From assembly GCA_027578815.1 (NCBI GenBank), contig JANBTH010000612.1, positions 1-13,781 of the forward strand: a stretch of DNA of 13,781 bases. Direction: 5' to 3'. This document shows, one piece after another, positions 1 to 7,511 of the stretch (position 1 is its first letter; each line of letters opens with the position of its first letter). Position numbers and translations under genes: made by a program. The DNA comes from Coemansia sp. RSA 1804. Lineage: Eukaryota; Kickxellomycota; Kickxellomycetes; Kickxellales; Kickxellaceae. The notes beneath the pieces are model-generated. The model had not been told where the DNA came from and searched no databases. It saw only the letters and a program-made list of their open reading frames with translations.

Positions 1-2
1 GC

Positions 3-83
3 AAAAGCCCTGGCAGGAAAAACGATCGGTCACCAGACAGCAGTCACTACCACCACCACCGGCGCTCGCGCTTTGATCGCTGA
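3..83 (+). CDS. 3' end of a gene with an Arg/Ser/His-rich C-terminus (partial)
   Basis: The open frame running in from the left edge ends at a TGA at 81-83. Its 26 visible residues are basic and rich in Ser, Arg, Asp and His (several S-R/R-S steps, a HYHHH run, ending SRFDR). Such tails are typical of RS-like regions of RNA-binding and splicing proteins, but the rest of the gene is outside the window, so the family cannot be named. The other two + frames also end by base 90. This frame was preferred because its composition is the most protein-like; that is a judgement. GC-rich sequence up to about base 85 changes abruptly to AT-rich sequence, which supports a coding end here. Confidence 0.45.
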   Translation, partial: KSPGRKNDRSPDSSHYHHHRRSRFDR

Positions 84-530
84 GCTTTAATTCTAAACCT
101 TTAAAACTTACAATCCTCGTGGTACGTCAAAAACTAAATTGGAGTAGTGACTTTTCATAGCTGTAGGTTGTCTGTATCGCTTGTAACAAGTTTATGTGAT
201 TGTTATATTATATATTGTTAGTGTACAGTTACATATGCAACAGTGAGCAGATTCAAATTTTTAAATCGTTATACCAATATGGTGCAGCTTGTGAATATTA
301 ATGGATAGCAGATATATTTACTGAAACCTAAAACAAAAACTAATAACGCACAAAGAATAGAACAACCCTATATTTTGCTATTCAATAACCACGAACACGA
401 TAGTCATGTGTTGGCTTGAGCATTGACACAGATAATTACATAGTCGCATATATGTTTCCGCTAAATGATAGTGCAAAGCATAGGTGTTAAAATCAGTGGG
501 TTCTAATATAGCAATGTCTATCCTTCAAAC
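84..530. other. AT-rich spacer, no gene seen
   Basis: This stretch contains only short frames and AT-rich sequence. It is presumably the 3' UTR and downstream region of the + strand gene at the left edge. No canonical AATAAA was noticed here. Confidence 0.5.
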
Positions 531-719
531 TTAATATATTGGTATCACGCTAGATCTTATAAGCCTGAATATTACTCCTATCTTTTGTGCTTTTTCTGCA
601 TTATTTCTAGCCATCGTTTCAATCTGATTTCTTTTATTTATAATTTCTATTCTTTCATTCTCTCTTGCTCTTTCTCTTCTTCTTTCTATCATTTCCTCTG
701 TCTCAAATTCATACCTCAT
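531..719 (-). CDS. Doubtful small ORF, 62 aa, highly charged helix
   Basis: The ORF starts at an ATG in a good context (AAAA before the ATG). Immediately upstream on the - strand is AT- and pyrimidine-rich sequence resembling a fungal leader. Residues 5-45 are dominated by Glu, Arg, Asn, Ile and Lys and would form a charged, possibly coiled helix; the last 15 residues are more hydrophobic. The charge bias follows directly from a purine-rich strand (the + strand is a CT-rich tract at about 575-712), so the open frame may be a composition effect. A GTAATA within codons 49-51 could be a splice donor, but no convincing acceptor was seen. No family is recognised. Confidence 0.22.
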   Translation of the reverse strand: MRYEFETEEMIERRRERARENERIEIINKRNQIETMARNNAEKAQKIGVIFRLIRSSVIPIY

Positions 720-1008
720 TTTTGATTATAAAAAGTATAGGTTGTTTTGCGTTTGTTTGGAAAGAAAAATATAGATAAAGATATTATCGTATGAAACAAA
801 TAACGCTGTTTTATCTAGACGAGAAAAAGAGGAAAAGTCTTGTAAGCCGCTTCTTTTATATTGGCTGCTGTTCTAGGTTTGAATTTGATTTGATATCTTG
901 TATGCATATAACTGCTTCCGTTTCTAGATGTTGTGAAAGTCACAAATCACCAATATGATTCATTTATCAGATTAACGTATTCTGTAAAAATTGACATAGG
1001 TGTGATGC

Positions 1009-2262
1009 TCAATCCTTCAAGGAGCCTACGAAGGAAGCTATTCCCTCAAAAGCCTCCTGCGTATCCTTTATATGCAATAATCTGTGGAATACGTGAAACA
1101 TCCCAGGATACTCCTCGTAAATAATTTGGTTTTCAATATCGGGGTTATTGCTTTTTATCTTTTCGAAAAGCAAGCGAACGTCGTCAACCATTATCTCACA
1201 CGCGCCCATTTGGATGAGAGTGGGAGGCATGCCAGCCATTGAGCCATTGACGGGTGTTAGACTGGGTGACTCGAGCTCTGAAAGATATTCCGGTGTGCAC
1301 CTGTGTCCTGGTCGATAGAACAAACGTATAGGCGATGTTGGCCATTCCGTTGGAATTGGTACTATGTAGTCAACGTTCTGGTTTTCATGGAGACTTTTCC
1401 CCTTCATGCTAAGACCAGGCATAGGTGAAATCAATATAATTCCACAAAGTCGAGTATCTTTCTGAAGGAATCCATGACGAAGCAAGCGGAAAAGACAAAG
1501 CGACAAATGGCCACCAGCACTGTCACCAACCAGAATAATGTTTGACGGCTTGTATCCCAGATTCAGCAGATAAATAAAGGATATCAGAGAATCATGGAGT
1601 TGTGCAGGATACGGATTTAAAGGGGCGAGACGATAGTCAATAACAAAGGCACGCAATCTTGCCATCTTACATATGTAGGCAACATGCTCACAATGAGATG
1701 AGGGGCCTCCAAGCACATACGAGCCTCCGTGGAAATATAGAATAATTTTTTCGTTTTCTGACAATGGATGCGGGTCCAACGCCTTGCAGTTTTCCTTGTC
1801 ATTAAATAAGTTCTCGTAATCCTTGTCAATATTCCTAGGTGCTATAAGCTCATATGGTATCAAGCGGCCGCAAGAGCTATTGAGCGCTGAACTGCCATGT
1901 TTCGCTGTCTCTTTATCTTTATCTATAAGATTGCAAAGGTAAGTCTCGCCAAGTCCAAATCCAGCCAGTTTGTCCTTGTCAATGTCCACATCACGCACGT
2001 CAATCTCTAGGGAGATACTTGCACCAATGTCTGGGTCCACAGTAGACGTAGGCAATGGATAGTTCTTGAAATGAGTGTCAAGGTCTTCAAACCGTATATT
2101 CTCAATGTTATCGTCGTGGGATTCAGGAAAAAGCAGTCCTGTGTAATAACGCGCTACATCACAGAATATCTGCATCTGTAGGTCCCACTGCGGCCTTCGT
2201 CTTCCAAACAGCAGGTATGACAGTGAGGTTTTGAGTATAATAATGATATCTCGTAAAGGCAT
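1009..2262 (-). CDS. Alpha/beta-hydrolase, hormone-sensitive-lipase-like family (alpha/beta hydrolase fold-3)
   Basis: The 417-aa intronless protein is a probable carboxylesterase or lipase that hydrolyses ester bonds of an unknown small lipid or xenobiotic. The HSL-family signature is complete: the oxyanion-hole HGG motif at residues 178-180 (YFHGGSY), the nucleophile elbow GDSAGG with Ser248, and a C-terminal catalytic His390 in YPGMFHVF. The acid position normally occupied by Asp appears to be Glu356 (GACEIMVDD), with Asp360/361 just after. The N-terminus (residues 4-19) is hydrophobic and may be a membrane anchor or amphipathic helix, as in HSL/AADAC-type ER esterases; no cleavage site is obvious. 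Residues 75-165 form an acidic, poorly conserved insert before the catalytic core. The start was chosen because its context is good (A at -3) and a pyrimidine-rich leader precedes it. The stop is TGA. It is read in the same direction as the LysM gene upstream. Confidence 0.9.
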   Translation of the reverse strand: MPLRDIIIILKTSLSYLLFGRRRPQWDLQMQIFCDVARYYTGLLFPESHDDNIENIRFEDLDTHFKNYPLPTSTVDPDIGASISLEIDVRDVDIDKDKLAGFGLGETYLCNLIDKDKETAKHGSSALNSSCGRLIPYELIAPRNIDKDYENLFNDKENCKALDPHPLSENEKIILYFHGGSYVLGGPSSHCEHVAYICKMARLRAFVIDYRLAPLNPYPAQLHDSLISFIYLLNLGYKPSNIILVGDSAGGHLSLCLFRLLRHGFLQKDTRLCGIILISPMPGLSMKGKSLHENQNVDYIVPIPTEWPTSPIRLFYRPGHRCTPEYLSELESPSLTPVNGSMAGMPPTLIQMGACEIMVDDVRLLFEKIKSNNPDIENQIIYEEYPGMFHVFHRLLHIKDTQEAFEGIASFVGSLKD

Positions 2263-2588
2263 TTTGCAGACAAAAAAGTAATTATTTCTAATAGTATAAA
2301 GATTTGTTTGAAGAAAAGAAAAGAAAAAAGAAATTCAGTTGTGTGATTCAAGATAACATGGGCTATAAGACAATGGAACTGACCACTGCCAGACAATATT
2401 GAGTTGCTTGGCGCTACAATTGTCATTGTTAAGGAGATTACAAAATTGTTTGCAGCGATATTCTCTTTCCCTTGTTTCTTTTTTATTTATTCAAAATCAA
2501 ATGCCACGGTCAAATTCTGATTCTCATGTATTGACATTTGACCTTTGGGCTTAGTGAAGGAAAAATTACTAGAATATAGTAGTGAGTT
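2263..2588. other. Spacer: hydrolase promoter and LysM 3' flank
   Basis: AT-rich sequence lies between two tandem - strand genes. On the - strand there is a CT-rich run (about 2312-2336) close to the hydrolase start, typical of fungal leaders. No separate gene is supported; a frame overlapping it (2154-2426) is a shadow of the hydrolase gene and its leader. Confidence 0.5.
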
Positions 2589-2593
2589 TTATT
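2588..2593 (-). terminator. AATAAA poly(A) signal overlapping the LysM stop codon
   Basis: The - strand reads GAATAAAAC, so the TAA stop of the LysM gene (2589-2591) is embedded in a canonical AATAAA. If used, it gives a very short 3' UTR. Confidence 0.4.
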
Positions 2594-3259
2594 CTAAGCA
2601 AATTGTTTGGCCAGCATAGAGCTTTGAGCAGCCCTTCCATGACGGCAAACTTTTGTTTGCATCCACAAGCTTTCCAACAGGAATATCGTTATGGGCGGCA
2701 ATACTGACACACATGTCGCCCTCCTTTACAGTATACGAATTGCTACAGTTAAGGTGGGAAGCCTTGGCTTCTTGGTATATGTCGTCATTATCGTCCTCAG
2801 TGTCGTAGCCATTGTTATCCCACCCACTGCTCCAGCCAGGCATCTTGAGCGGAACCAAACAGACGCTTTGGCCGACCTGGAGATTCGTGCAGTTGATTCC
2901 GGGGTTTTGTTTGAGAAACTGCTGATATGTGATGCCGTTGTATATGGCTATCTTGTAGCAATAGTCACCTGGCTTCACCTCGTAGAAAATACATGCTACA
3001 GTTAATTTAAACGTTTAAGTAGATAGGTTGCAACAGAAAACAGATTATGATAGATTAGTTTTTAACATTATCATTACTACCCAGCAGAAAAGTTACAAAA
3101 TATATAGGCAGTGCAGGAAACACACATGTACATACATTGACTTTGGTACTTGTCGCGATATCTCTGTTGTTCTGCAAGCACGCTTTCTTCGGCAGAAGCA
3201 AGCAAAGGTGCTACCAGGAAAGCTGCAAGCAGACCAGTTGCAAATTTTATTCCAACCAT
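2589..3259 (-). CDS. Secreted protein with two LysM domains (two exons)
   Basis: Exon 1 is 3136-3259 and exon 2 is 2589-2995; the 140-nt intron has a GTATGT donor and a TGTAG acceptor, with CTTAAAC as likely branch site. The join is in phase (one base plus two) and gives 176 aa. Residues 1-23 are a classic signal peptide with cleavage probable after ASA. LysM 1 covers about residues 46-90 (YEVKPGDYC...LQVGQSVCLVP) and LysM 2 about 125-176 (YTVKEGDMC...LYAGQTICLE). They are separated by a Gly/Trp/Asp-rich acidic linker. Each LysM carries four cysteines in matching places (43, 54, 77, 87 and 125, 137, 164, 174), suggesting disulphide-stapled folds. NxS/T sequons are present at 76, 124 and 155. 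LysM domains bind chitin or chito-oligosaccharides, and small secreted fungal LysM proteins are often cell-wall or effector proteins. There is no catalytic domain, so a binding role is inferred. Confidence 0.88.
2996..3135 (-). other. Spliceosomal intron in the LysM gene
   Basis: On the - strand the intron begins GTATGT (3135-3130) and ends TGTAG (last base 2996), with a CTTAAAC-like branch sequence about 20 nt before the acceptor. Removing it fuses the signal-peptide exon in frame to the LysM exon and creates the conserved cysteine-led start of LysM 1. Confidence 0.85.
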
Positions 3260-3874
3260 TTGGGTGACTAGGATTTGGTTTACAATAATGTGGTTGGTAT
3301 TAAAGAGAATGATAAAGAGAAGTATTGTTTTATAATTCTGCTGTTAAAAACCCCAAAAAAGCAGATATCATTGTATTTATAGCAGCAATCTCTAAAGTTC
3401 AACATCATTCCAAATAAACGTGGGGTTCTTTGAAAGCGACAGTGTTTAATTAAATGATGTATGGCAATGGGGTTCCAAAGAATTCTTAATCGGCAATGAA
3501 CGCCGAATGTCGGTATAACATTTTTAACCATACGAATAATAAAGGGACGCGGTGTATAAAGCCGAGGAGATTAATTAAAAACTGCTATTTCTTGCGAATT
3601 AAAAGGGGGTATGAAACGCGGTACATTAAAGCGTTCTCCTCACATGTTGCATACATATATAGAAATATTTAAAAACAAAAATGGCAGCGCCTTATGGACG
3701 ATAAGATGTATCAAGATACAGCGTCATTTCCAGATTTTGGGGTTTATAGTTTACAGTATGTTTCTTCTTTTCTTCTTGCTACCAGAGCTTTTAAGAAAGC
3801 TGTACAAAATAAAAAAGAATATTTTGTAGTAGCATCCCAAAGCGCAAGCGCCTCTCCTCTTTTGGTAAATCAGG
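3260..3874. other. Spacer: LysM promoter and 3' flank of the Cys-rich gene
   Basis: This stretch holds the promoter of the LysM gene and the 3' flank of the Cys-rich gene. It includes a near-repeat of about 17 bp at 3547-3563 and 3616-3632 (core ACGCGGT...AAAGC) and a + strand TATAAA at 3555-3560. A + strand frame beginning at 3694 runs into the antisense of the Cys-rich gene and is not accepted as a gene. Confidence 0.5.
3374..3381 (-). promoter_or_regulatory. TATA box (TATAAATA) of the LysM gene
   Basis: The - strand reads CTATAAATAC here, about 115 bp upstream of the LysM start codon. The position and sequence fit a TATA box giving a leader of roughly 80 nt. Confidence 0.5.
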
Positions 3875-5521
3875 CTAACCCAGCCAACAGCCGCCACCAC
3901 TACCACCTTTATCAGCAGCGGCAGCAGCAGCAACAGCAACAGCGGCAGATACTGGCGAGGCAGAAGTGGCTGCAGAAATGGCAGAGCGCCTGGCATATGC
4001 ATCCCCAACGGCGGTGGTGGCCTTTGCTGATTTCGCAGCCTGTGTGTGGTTGGCGAAAAAGTGGTTCTTCGTGCACGGGGGAGTTGAGGAGAGACATGAC
4101 CGATGGCTACGTATATTTGTGCACGGATTGCAGGGGCAGTCGTTATGACATTTGCAGATACACTTGTCGACTACGAAGCAGAACTCGAGAAAGTTTCCCT
4201 GCTTGCAGTGGACACATCCTGCTGACTTTGCCAAGACTTCTCCTAGTGCTGGGGCTATCATTGGCCGTGCAGTCTGAGGAAGAGGCAGTAGGAGAGCGTC
4301 ATCCTTTTCGTAGTGGTGGCGCTTGGTCGACCGATGCAGCGACGTAGGAGAGACTAGACCTGGTAGAAGTTCACGCTGGCGCCGGTTGCTAAAGTAGTGG
4401 GATGGCTTCTTTTCTGCGCGAGCAGTAGCGTTGGTGGCAGAACTGGCAGTAGTCGAGGGAGAGTCCGCCGTTGTTGCTGACGATGACGATGACGATGAAG
4501 CCATCGGTTTCTGCAGATACGCAGTAGTTGGAGACACGGTTGCCGATTTGGCCATTGTCTTGAACGGGTTTGTCATGGGCTGGTAGTGGATGAGCTGTAG
4601 CCGATCGCTGAAAACATGGGCGTTCGGATGGAGACTTTTTGTTTCAGGCGCTGACATCGGCGGTGGATAGAGCAAGTCGTTGTGAGGTGTAGGAAACGAA
4701 GGGGTCTGAGGCTCTCTGCGCAATGTCAGTGGATGCTTCCGTGTCTGGTATTGATTTTGATGCTGATGCTGCAGCGTTGGGGCGACAGAGTGGTTGGAAG
4801 GAGACGAGAGGGGTTCAGAAGGCGCAACTGTGTAATTCACATGCACATAGGGGCCATCGCAAAGCACACTGTCTTCGTCGCACTCTTTATCAGAAACAGC
4901 GGCATCGGCATTGCTGCCACCAGCCATTGGAGGATGTGTGGAAAGATCCCTTGCGTTGAGCCGAAATGAGGCGGCCATTGCAGATTCCATCTGCGTGGTA
5001 GAGAGAAAGTTGGGCGAGGTTGTCGACGAAGACGAAGACGAAGACGAAGAAGATGAAGGAAAGCCGCGGGAAAGCGAGCCATGCCCACAGTCCCAAAGCC
5101 TCTGTGCCAGAGCGTCCACGGCGCGCGGCCACGACGAGTCGTCCACATAGTTGCTTTGACGGCTGCTGCTTCTGCTTTTGCTGCTGTTAGTGGCTGTTTT
5201 TGGGTCGGCATCGCTGCAGCCCACGCACGGCGGATGCATCTTTGGCGACGCTTCAGGAGGAGACAGCGCAGGAGAGGCAAAGGCGGTTGTTTGCAATGTC
5301 TGCTGTGTGCTGGAACATGTCTGGTTGGGATGGGCCTCACCAGCACCATACCGCTGCTGTACAGAGAGCCCATGCTGCTTATCTTTGCTGTCGGTGGTAT
5401 CTTCGGCGCTAGAGCTGTCAGTCTGTCGGGTTTTTTGCTGTTGTTTTGGTGTTGGCAACGGTTGTTGCGGGAACAGACACAAAGAGTGAACTGACGTCGC
5501 AAGCGTCGCTGTGGCACTCAT
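3875..5521 (-). CDS. Low-complexity protein of unknown function with an 11-cysteine cluster
   Basis: The 548-aa intronless frame has a good ATG context (A at -3). I do not recognise the family. Most of it is Ser/Thr/Pro/Gln/Ala-rich and probably disordered, with Ser runs at 156-166 and 342-348 and an Ala-rich tail at 526-536. Islands that look constrained are W131-G146 (WPRAVDALAQRLWDCG), 221-231 (CDGPYVHVNYT), about 308-323 and a basic patch at 378-403. Near the C-terminus is a dense cluster at Cys 436, 439, 448, 454, 456, 458, 462, 464, 467, 476 and 483 (core CICKCHNDCPCNPC), suggesting a metal-binding or disulphide module; it does not fit the Zn2Cys6 or copper-fist spacing. There is no signal peptide, which favours zinc or other metal binding inside the cell. 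A regulatory protein is possible but unproven. The gene is clearly richer in G+C than its flanks. Long antisense frames exist but follow from its Ser/Ala/Pro codons. Confidence 0.75.
   Translation of the reverse strand: MSATATLATSVHSLCLFPQQPLPTPKQQQKTRQTDSSSAEDTTDSKDKQHGLSVQQRYGAGEAHPNQTCSSTQQTLQTTAFASPALSPPEASPKMHPPCVGCSDADPKTATNSSKSRSSSRQSNYVDDSSWPRAVDALAQRLWDCGHGSLSRGFPSSSSSSSSSSSTTSPNFLSTTQMESAMAASFRLNARDLSTHPPMAGGSNADAAVSDKECDEDSVLCDGPYVHVNYTVAPSEPLSSPSNHSVAPTLQHQHQNQYQTRKHPLTLRREPQTPSFPTPHNDLLYPPPMSAPETKSLHPNAHVFSDRLQLIHYQPMTNPFKTMAKSATVSPTTAYLQKPMASSSSSSSATTADSPSTTASSATNATARAEKKPSHYFSNRRQRELLPGLVSPTSLHRSTKRHHYEKDDALLLPLPQTARPMIAPALGEVLAKSAGCVHCKQGNFLEFCFVVDKCICKCHNDCPCNPCTNIRSHRSCLSSTPPCTKNHFFANHTQAAKSAKATTAVGDAYARRSAISAATSASPVSAAVAVAAAAAADKGGSGGGCWLG
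3915..3952. repeat. CAG/CAA-type trinucleotide tract (codes an Ala run)
   Basis: A run of cagcgg/cag/caa units on the + strand encodes, on the - strand, the Ala-rich stretch at about residues 526-536 of the Cys-rich protein. It is a likely length-variable microsatellite. Confidence 0.6.
5025..5054. repeat. (GACGAA)5 hexanucleotide microsatellite (codes a Ser run)
   Basis: GACGAA is repeated head to tail and then degenerates to GAAGATGAA. On the - strand it encodes alternating TCG/TCT serine codons, residues 156-166 of the Cys-rich protein. Confidence 0.8.
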
Positions 5522-6273
5522 GTTTGAATAATAGAGAAAAGGGGCAATATAACAAAAAAGAAAAAAAGAAAAAGAGCCAGAACTGAGACAATATCACAGC
5601 GTAATGAAGAAAAAATTACAGTGGAGAATGAAAGAAAAAGGACAAGAAAAGGTCAGTGTGTTCTCAAGACATCACAAAATACAATTTTTTCTCTCGAAAA
5701 CGAACAATTGGTCAAAAAAAGAAAACTCCCCTCTACACCACCCCCTTAATAAGGAAGCGCTGGTTGACCCTCTTTATTCTATTTTTTATCTTGAGAAGAC
5801 AGCCAAACCACATTTTTGCGGTGGCCTAAGCGAACCAAGGAAAAACAAGGCGTGTCTTTTCTTTTCCGTTCCCCGAGTACAGCTTGTCCCAGCGTGCGCG
5901 TGTGTGTCACACCTCGCCCAACAACGCATTCTGCTTTTCGATATCTGAGCCGAACAATGGAGGAAGAAAAAAGAAAAGAAAAAACTGCTGTTGTGCGGAG
6001 GCCAGAATTTCCTTTTTCCTTTTTTTTTGCATTTTATCTTTGCAAGATGCAAAAAATGACAAAAAAAGTCATGTGTCTATTTTCTGCACCCCTTTTCTTC
6101 CCTCTTTTGCACGCATCTCGCAGACCTCTTCCACGCAAGCTTTTTATCTTTGTTGGTGCTGAATCTGCGTGTTGTGAGCCTCTGTGTCTGTCAGTGTCTG
6201 TCAGTGTCTGGATTGTGGCGGACCTTGTCTTGGGATTCATCTGCAGAATCTGCACAACATTTTTTGCAAACGC
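5522..6273. other. Divergent promoter spacer, purine/pyrimidine-rich
   Basis: Upstream of the Cys-rich gene the - strand is strongly CT-rich (about 5552-5577), as in many fungal promoters. A 10-bp unit TGTCTGTCAG is repeated 2.6 times at 6185-6210. Open frames here begin at non-ATG codons or are low-complexity and are not accepted. The spacer separates the - strand Cys-rich gene from a + strand TATA box at 6274, so it probably drives transcription both ways. Confidence 0.45.
6185..6210. repeat. Short tandem repeat, unit TGTCTGTCAG x 2.6
   Basis: The unit TGTCTGTCAG occurs twice in full, followed by TGTCTG. It lies about 65 bp upstream of the TATA box at 6274. Confidence 0.7.
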
Positions 6274-6282
6274 TATAAATAG
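6274..6282 (+). promoter_or_regulatory. Strong TATA box (TATAAATAG) on the + strand
   Basis: TATAAATAG is flanked by GC-rich bases on both sides (CGC before, GGGCGG after), the textbook TATA setting. The first downstream ATG is at 6321, about 40 bp away, and opens only a 19-codon frame (6321-6380). No established gene lies immediately downstream, so its transcript is unknown. Confidence 0.5.
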
Positions 6283-6414
6283 GGGCGGCTTTTGCCATCC
6301 ATCCAAAACTCACCTCATCCATGTCGTTCCCGATTCTCCGTTATTTTGGCAGCGAACAAAATAGTGGGATGACTAAATAATGTTTTTTGGCATACAAGCA
6401 CTTAGAATCACTTC

Positions 6415-6618
6415 ATGTCTAAAGTGAAAAGGACATCCACGGCAACATGCTCACTCACTGGTCAAGAACATGTGTTGCTGTTTTCAGCAGATGTTGCATT
6501 TTCCGCCGCAACAGGGACAGAGGCATGGTTTTTACTCAAATCAGAACAACTTTTCATGTTTTGCTGCTCTAGAAAAGACGCATACATTGCGTCACGCATG
6601 AATTTTCCTTCTCCCTGA
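6415..6618 (+). CDS. Candidate small ORF, 67 aa, unknown
   Basis: The ATG-initiated frame has balanced amino-acid composition (MSKVKRTSTATC at the start, several Cys, Phe and Ala) and ends at TGA. It lies about 140 bp downstream of a strong TATA box and about 70 bp upstream of a + strand AATAAA (6686-6691), so the three elements could form a short transcription unit. Against it: the 19-codon frame at 6321 would precede it, a 60-codon frame overlaps it on the other strand (6462-6644), and no family is recognised. Confidence 0.22.
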   Translation: MSKVKRTSTATCSLTGQEHVLLFSADVAFSAATGTEAWFLLKSEQLFMFCCSRKDAYIASRMNFPSP

Positions 6619-6685
6619 TAGCCAAAGCTTAATGCACCACGCATTCATGCAACTTTTAATTCGTTTTCGATTCTCTTGCTGTTGC

Positions 6686-6691
6686 AATAAA
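6686..6691 (+). terminator. Possible poly(A) signal AATAAA
   Basis: GCAATAAAAC on the + strand lies about 400 bp downstream of the TATA box at 6274. AATAAA is common by chance in AT-rich DNA, so this is only suggestive. Confidence 0.25.
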
Positions 6692-7511
6692 ACACACAAC
6701 CGAATGTGCATCGAAGCATACTTTTTTCACACCACCCACATAAACACTGTTTGCTGCTCACTGGAAATCTCGCTGCACCCTTCCCGGATTTCCTTTTGAC
6801 AATATGTGTGCACTTTCTTATTTTCCGATCAAGTTGTTTTGTGATTGCCACACCAGCAAAATGCAGCGGCAGCAGAAGCAGCAACAGGTTTGTGCGGAAA
6901 AATTAATATATCGATATTATTCCATCCGTTGAACAACACCAGCATGCATACGGGAAATATTTTTTATCACCACATGCAATCAAAGAAAACCCTCATTCAA
7001 GTAAATGTTTTCTAATTAGTATTTACTAAAAATTTATTGTAAGGTATTCAGATTATAGGTCATGACGCAAATTAGAAATTCATTTAGCATCTGTTTATAT
7101 AAATAAACAATTTCAAATATGAAAGTGACGATTTCATGCGTAATTAGATATTCCGAAATGTAAAGCCAAGCCCCGGGCAAAGAATGAAGAAAACGTTGTG
7201 AGAAGTAAAAAAACACGTGTGTCATAGAATATTTTGCAATTCCTCTATATAATAAATGTGGTTAAAATGACAGAAATGGTATCGACCTTTTTATTAAAAC
7301 TCCAGGCTTCTATTGAACCTGCATGTGAGCATTATGAATGTAGAATTAAAAACTATTACAGGGCTAGAATTATGAGATTTACGGAGTGCTATAGCAGTAA
7401 CAGCACCTGATATGACAGCAACCAGGCTTGAATCGTTTGGTTCTCATATGAAAGCATTTCCTTGAATATACAAAAGTATGACAATATTACTATTTAAATA
7501 CTTTAGATGGG
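6692..7511. other. AT-rich spacer, no gene seen
   Basis: This region becomes increasingly AT-rich towards the right. It is the 3' flank of the F-box gene; a - strand AATAAA is present at 7290-7295, about 215 bp past its stop. The short frames are spurious. Confidence 0.45.

Noticed and set aside
3694..4347. 217-codon + strand frame
   Set aside because: Most of it is antisense to the Cys-rich gene, where Ser/Ala/Pro codons leave the complement free of stops; it turns into a CAG/CAA tract and shows no domain.
5081..5494. 137-codon + strand frame
   Set aside because: Antisense shadow of the Cys-rich gene with an erratic Cys/Arg-rich composition.
5816..6364. 182-codon + strand frame
   Set aside because: Begins at TTG, is low-complexity, and spans the TATA box at 6274; a promoter region rather than coding.
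6462..6644. 60-codon - strand frame overlapping the 67-codon + frame
   Set aside because: Reasonable composition, but no promoter, splice or poly(A) support on this strand; at most one of the two overlapping frames is likely real.
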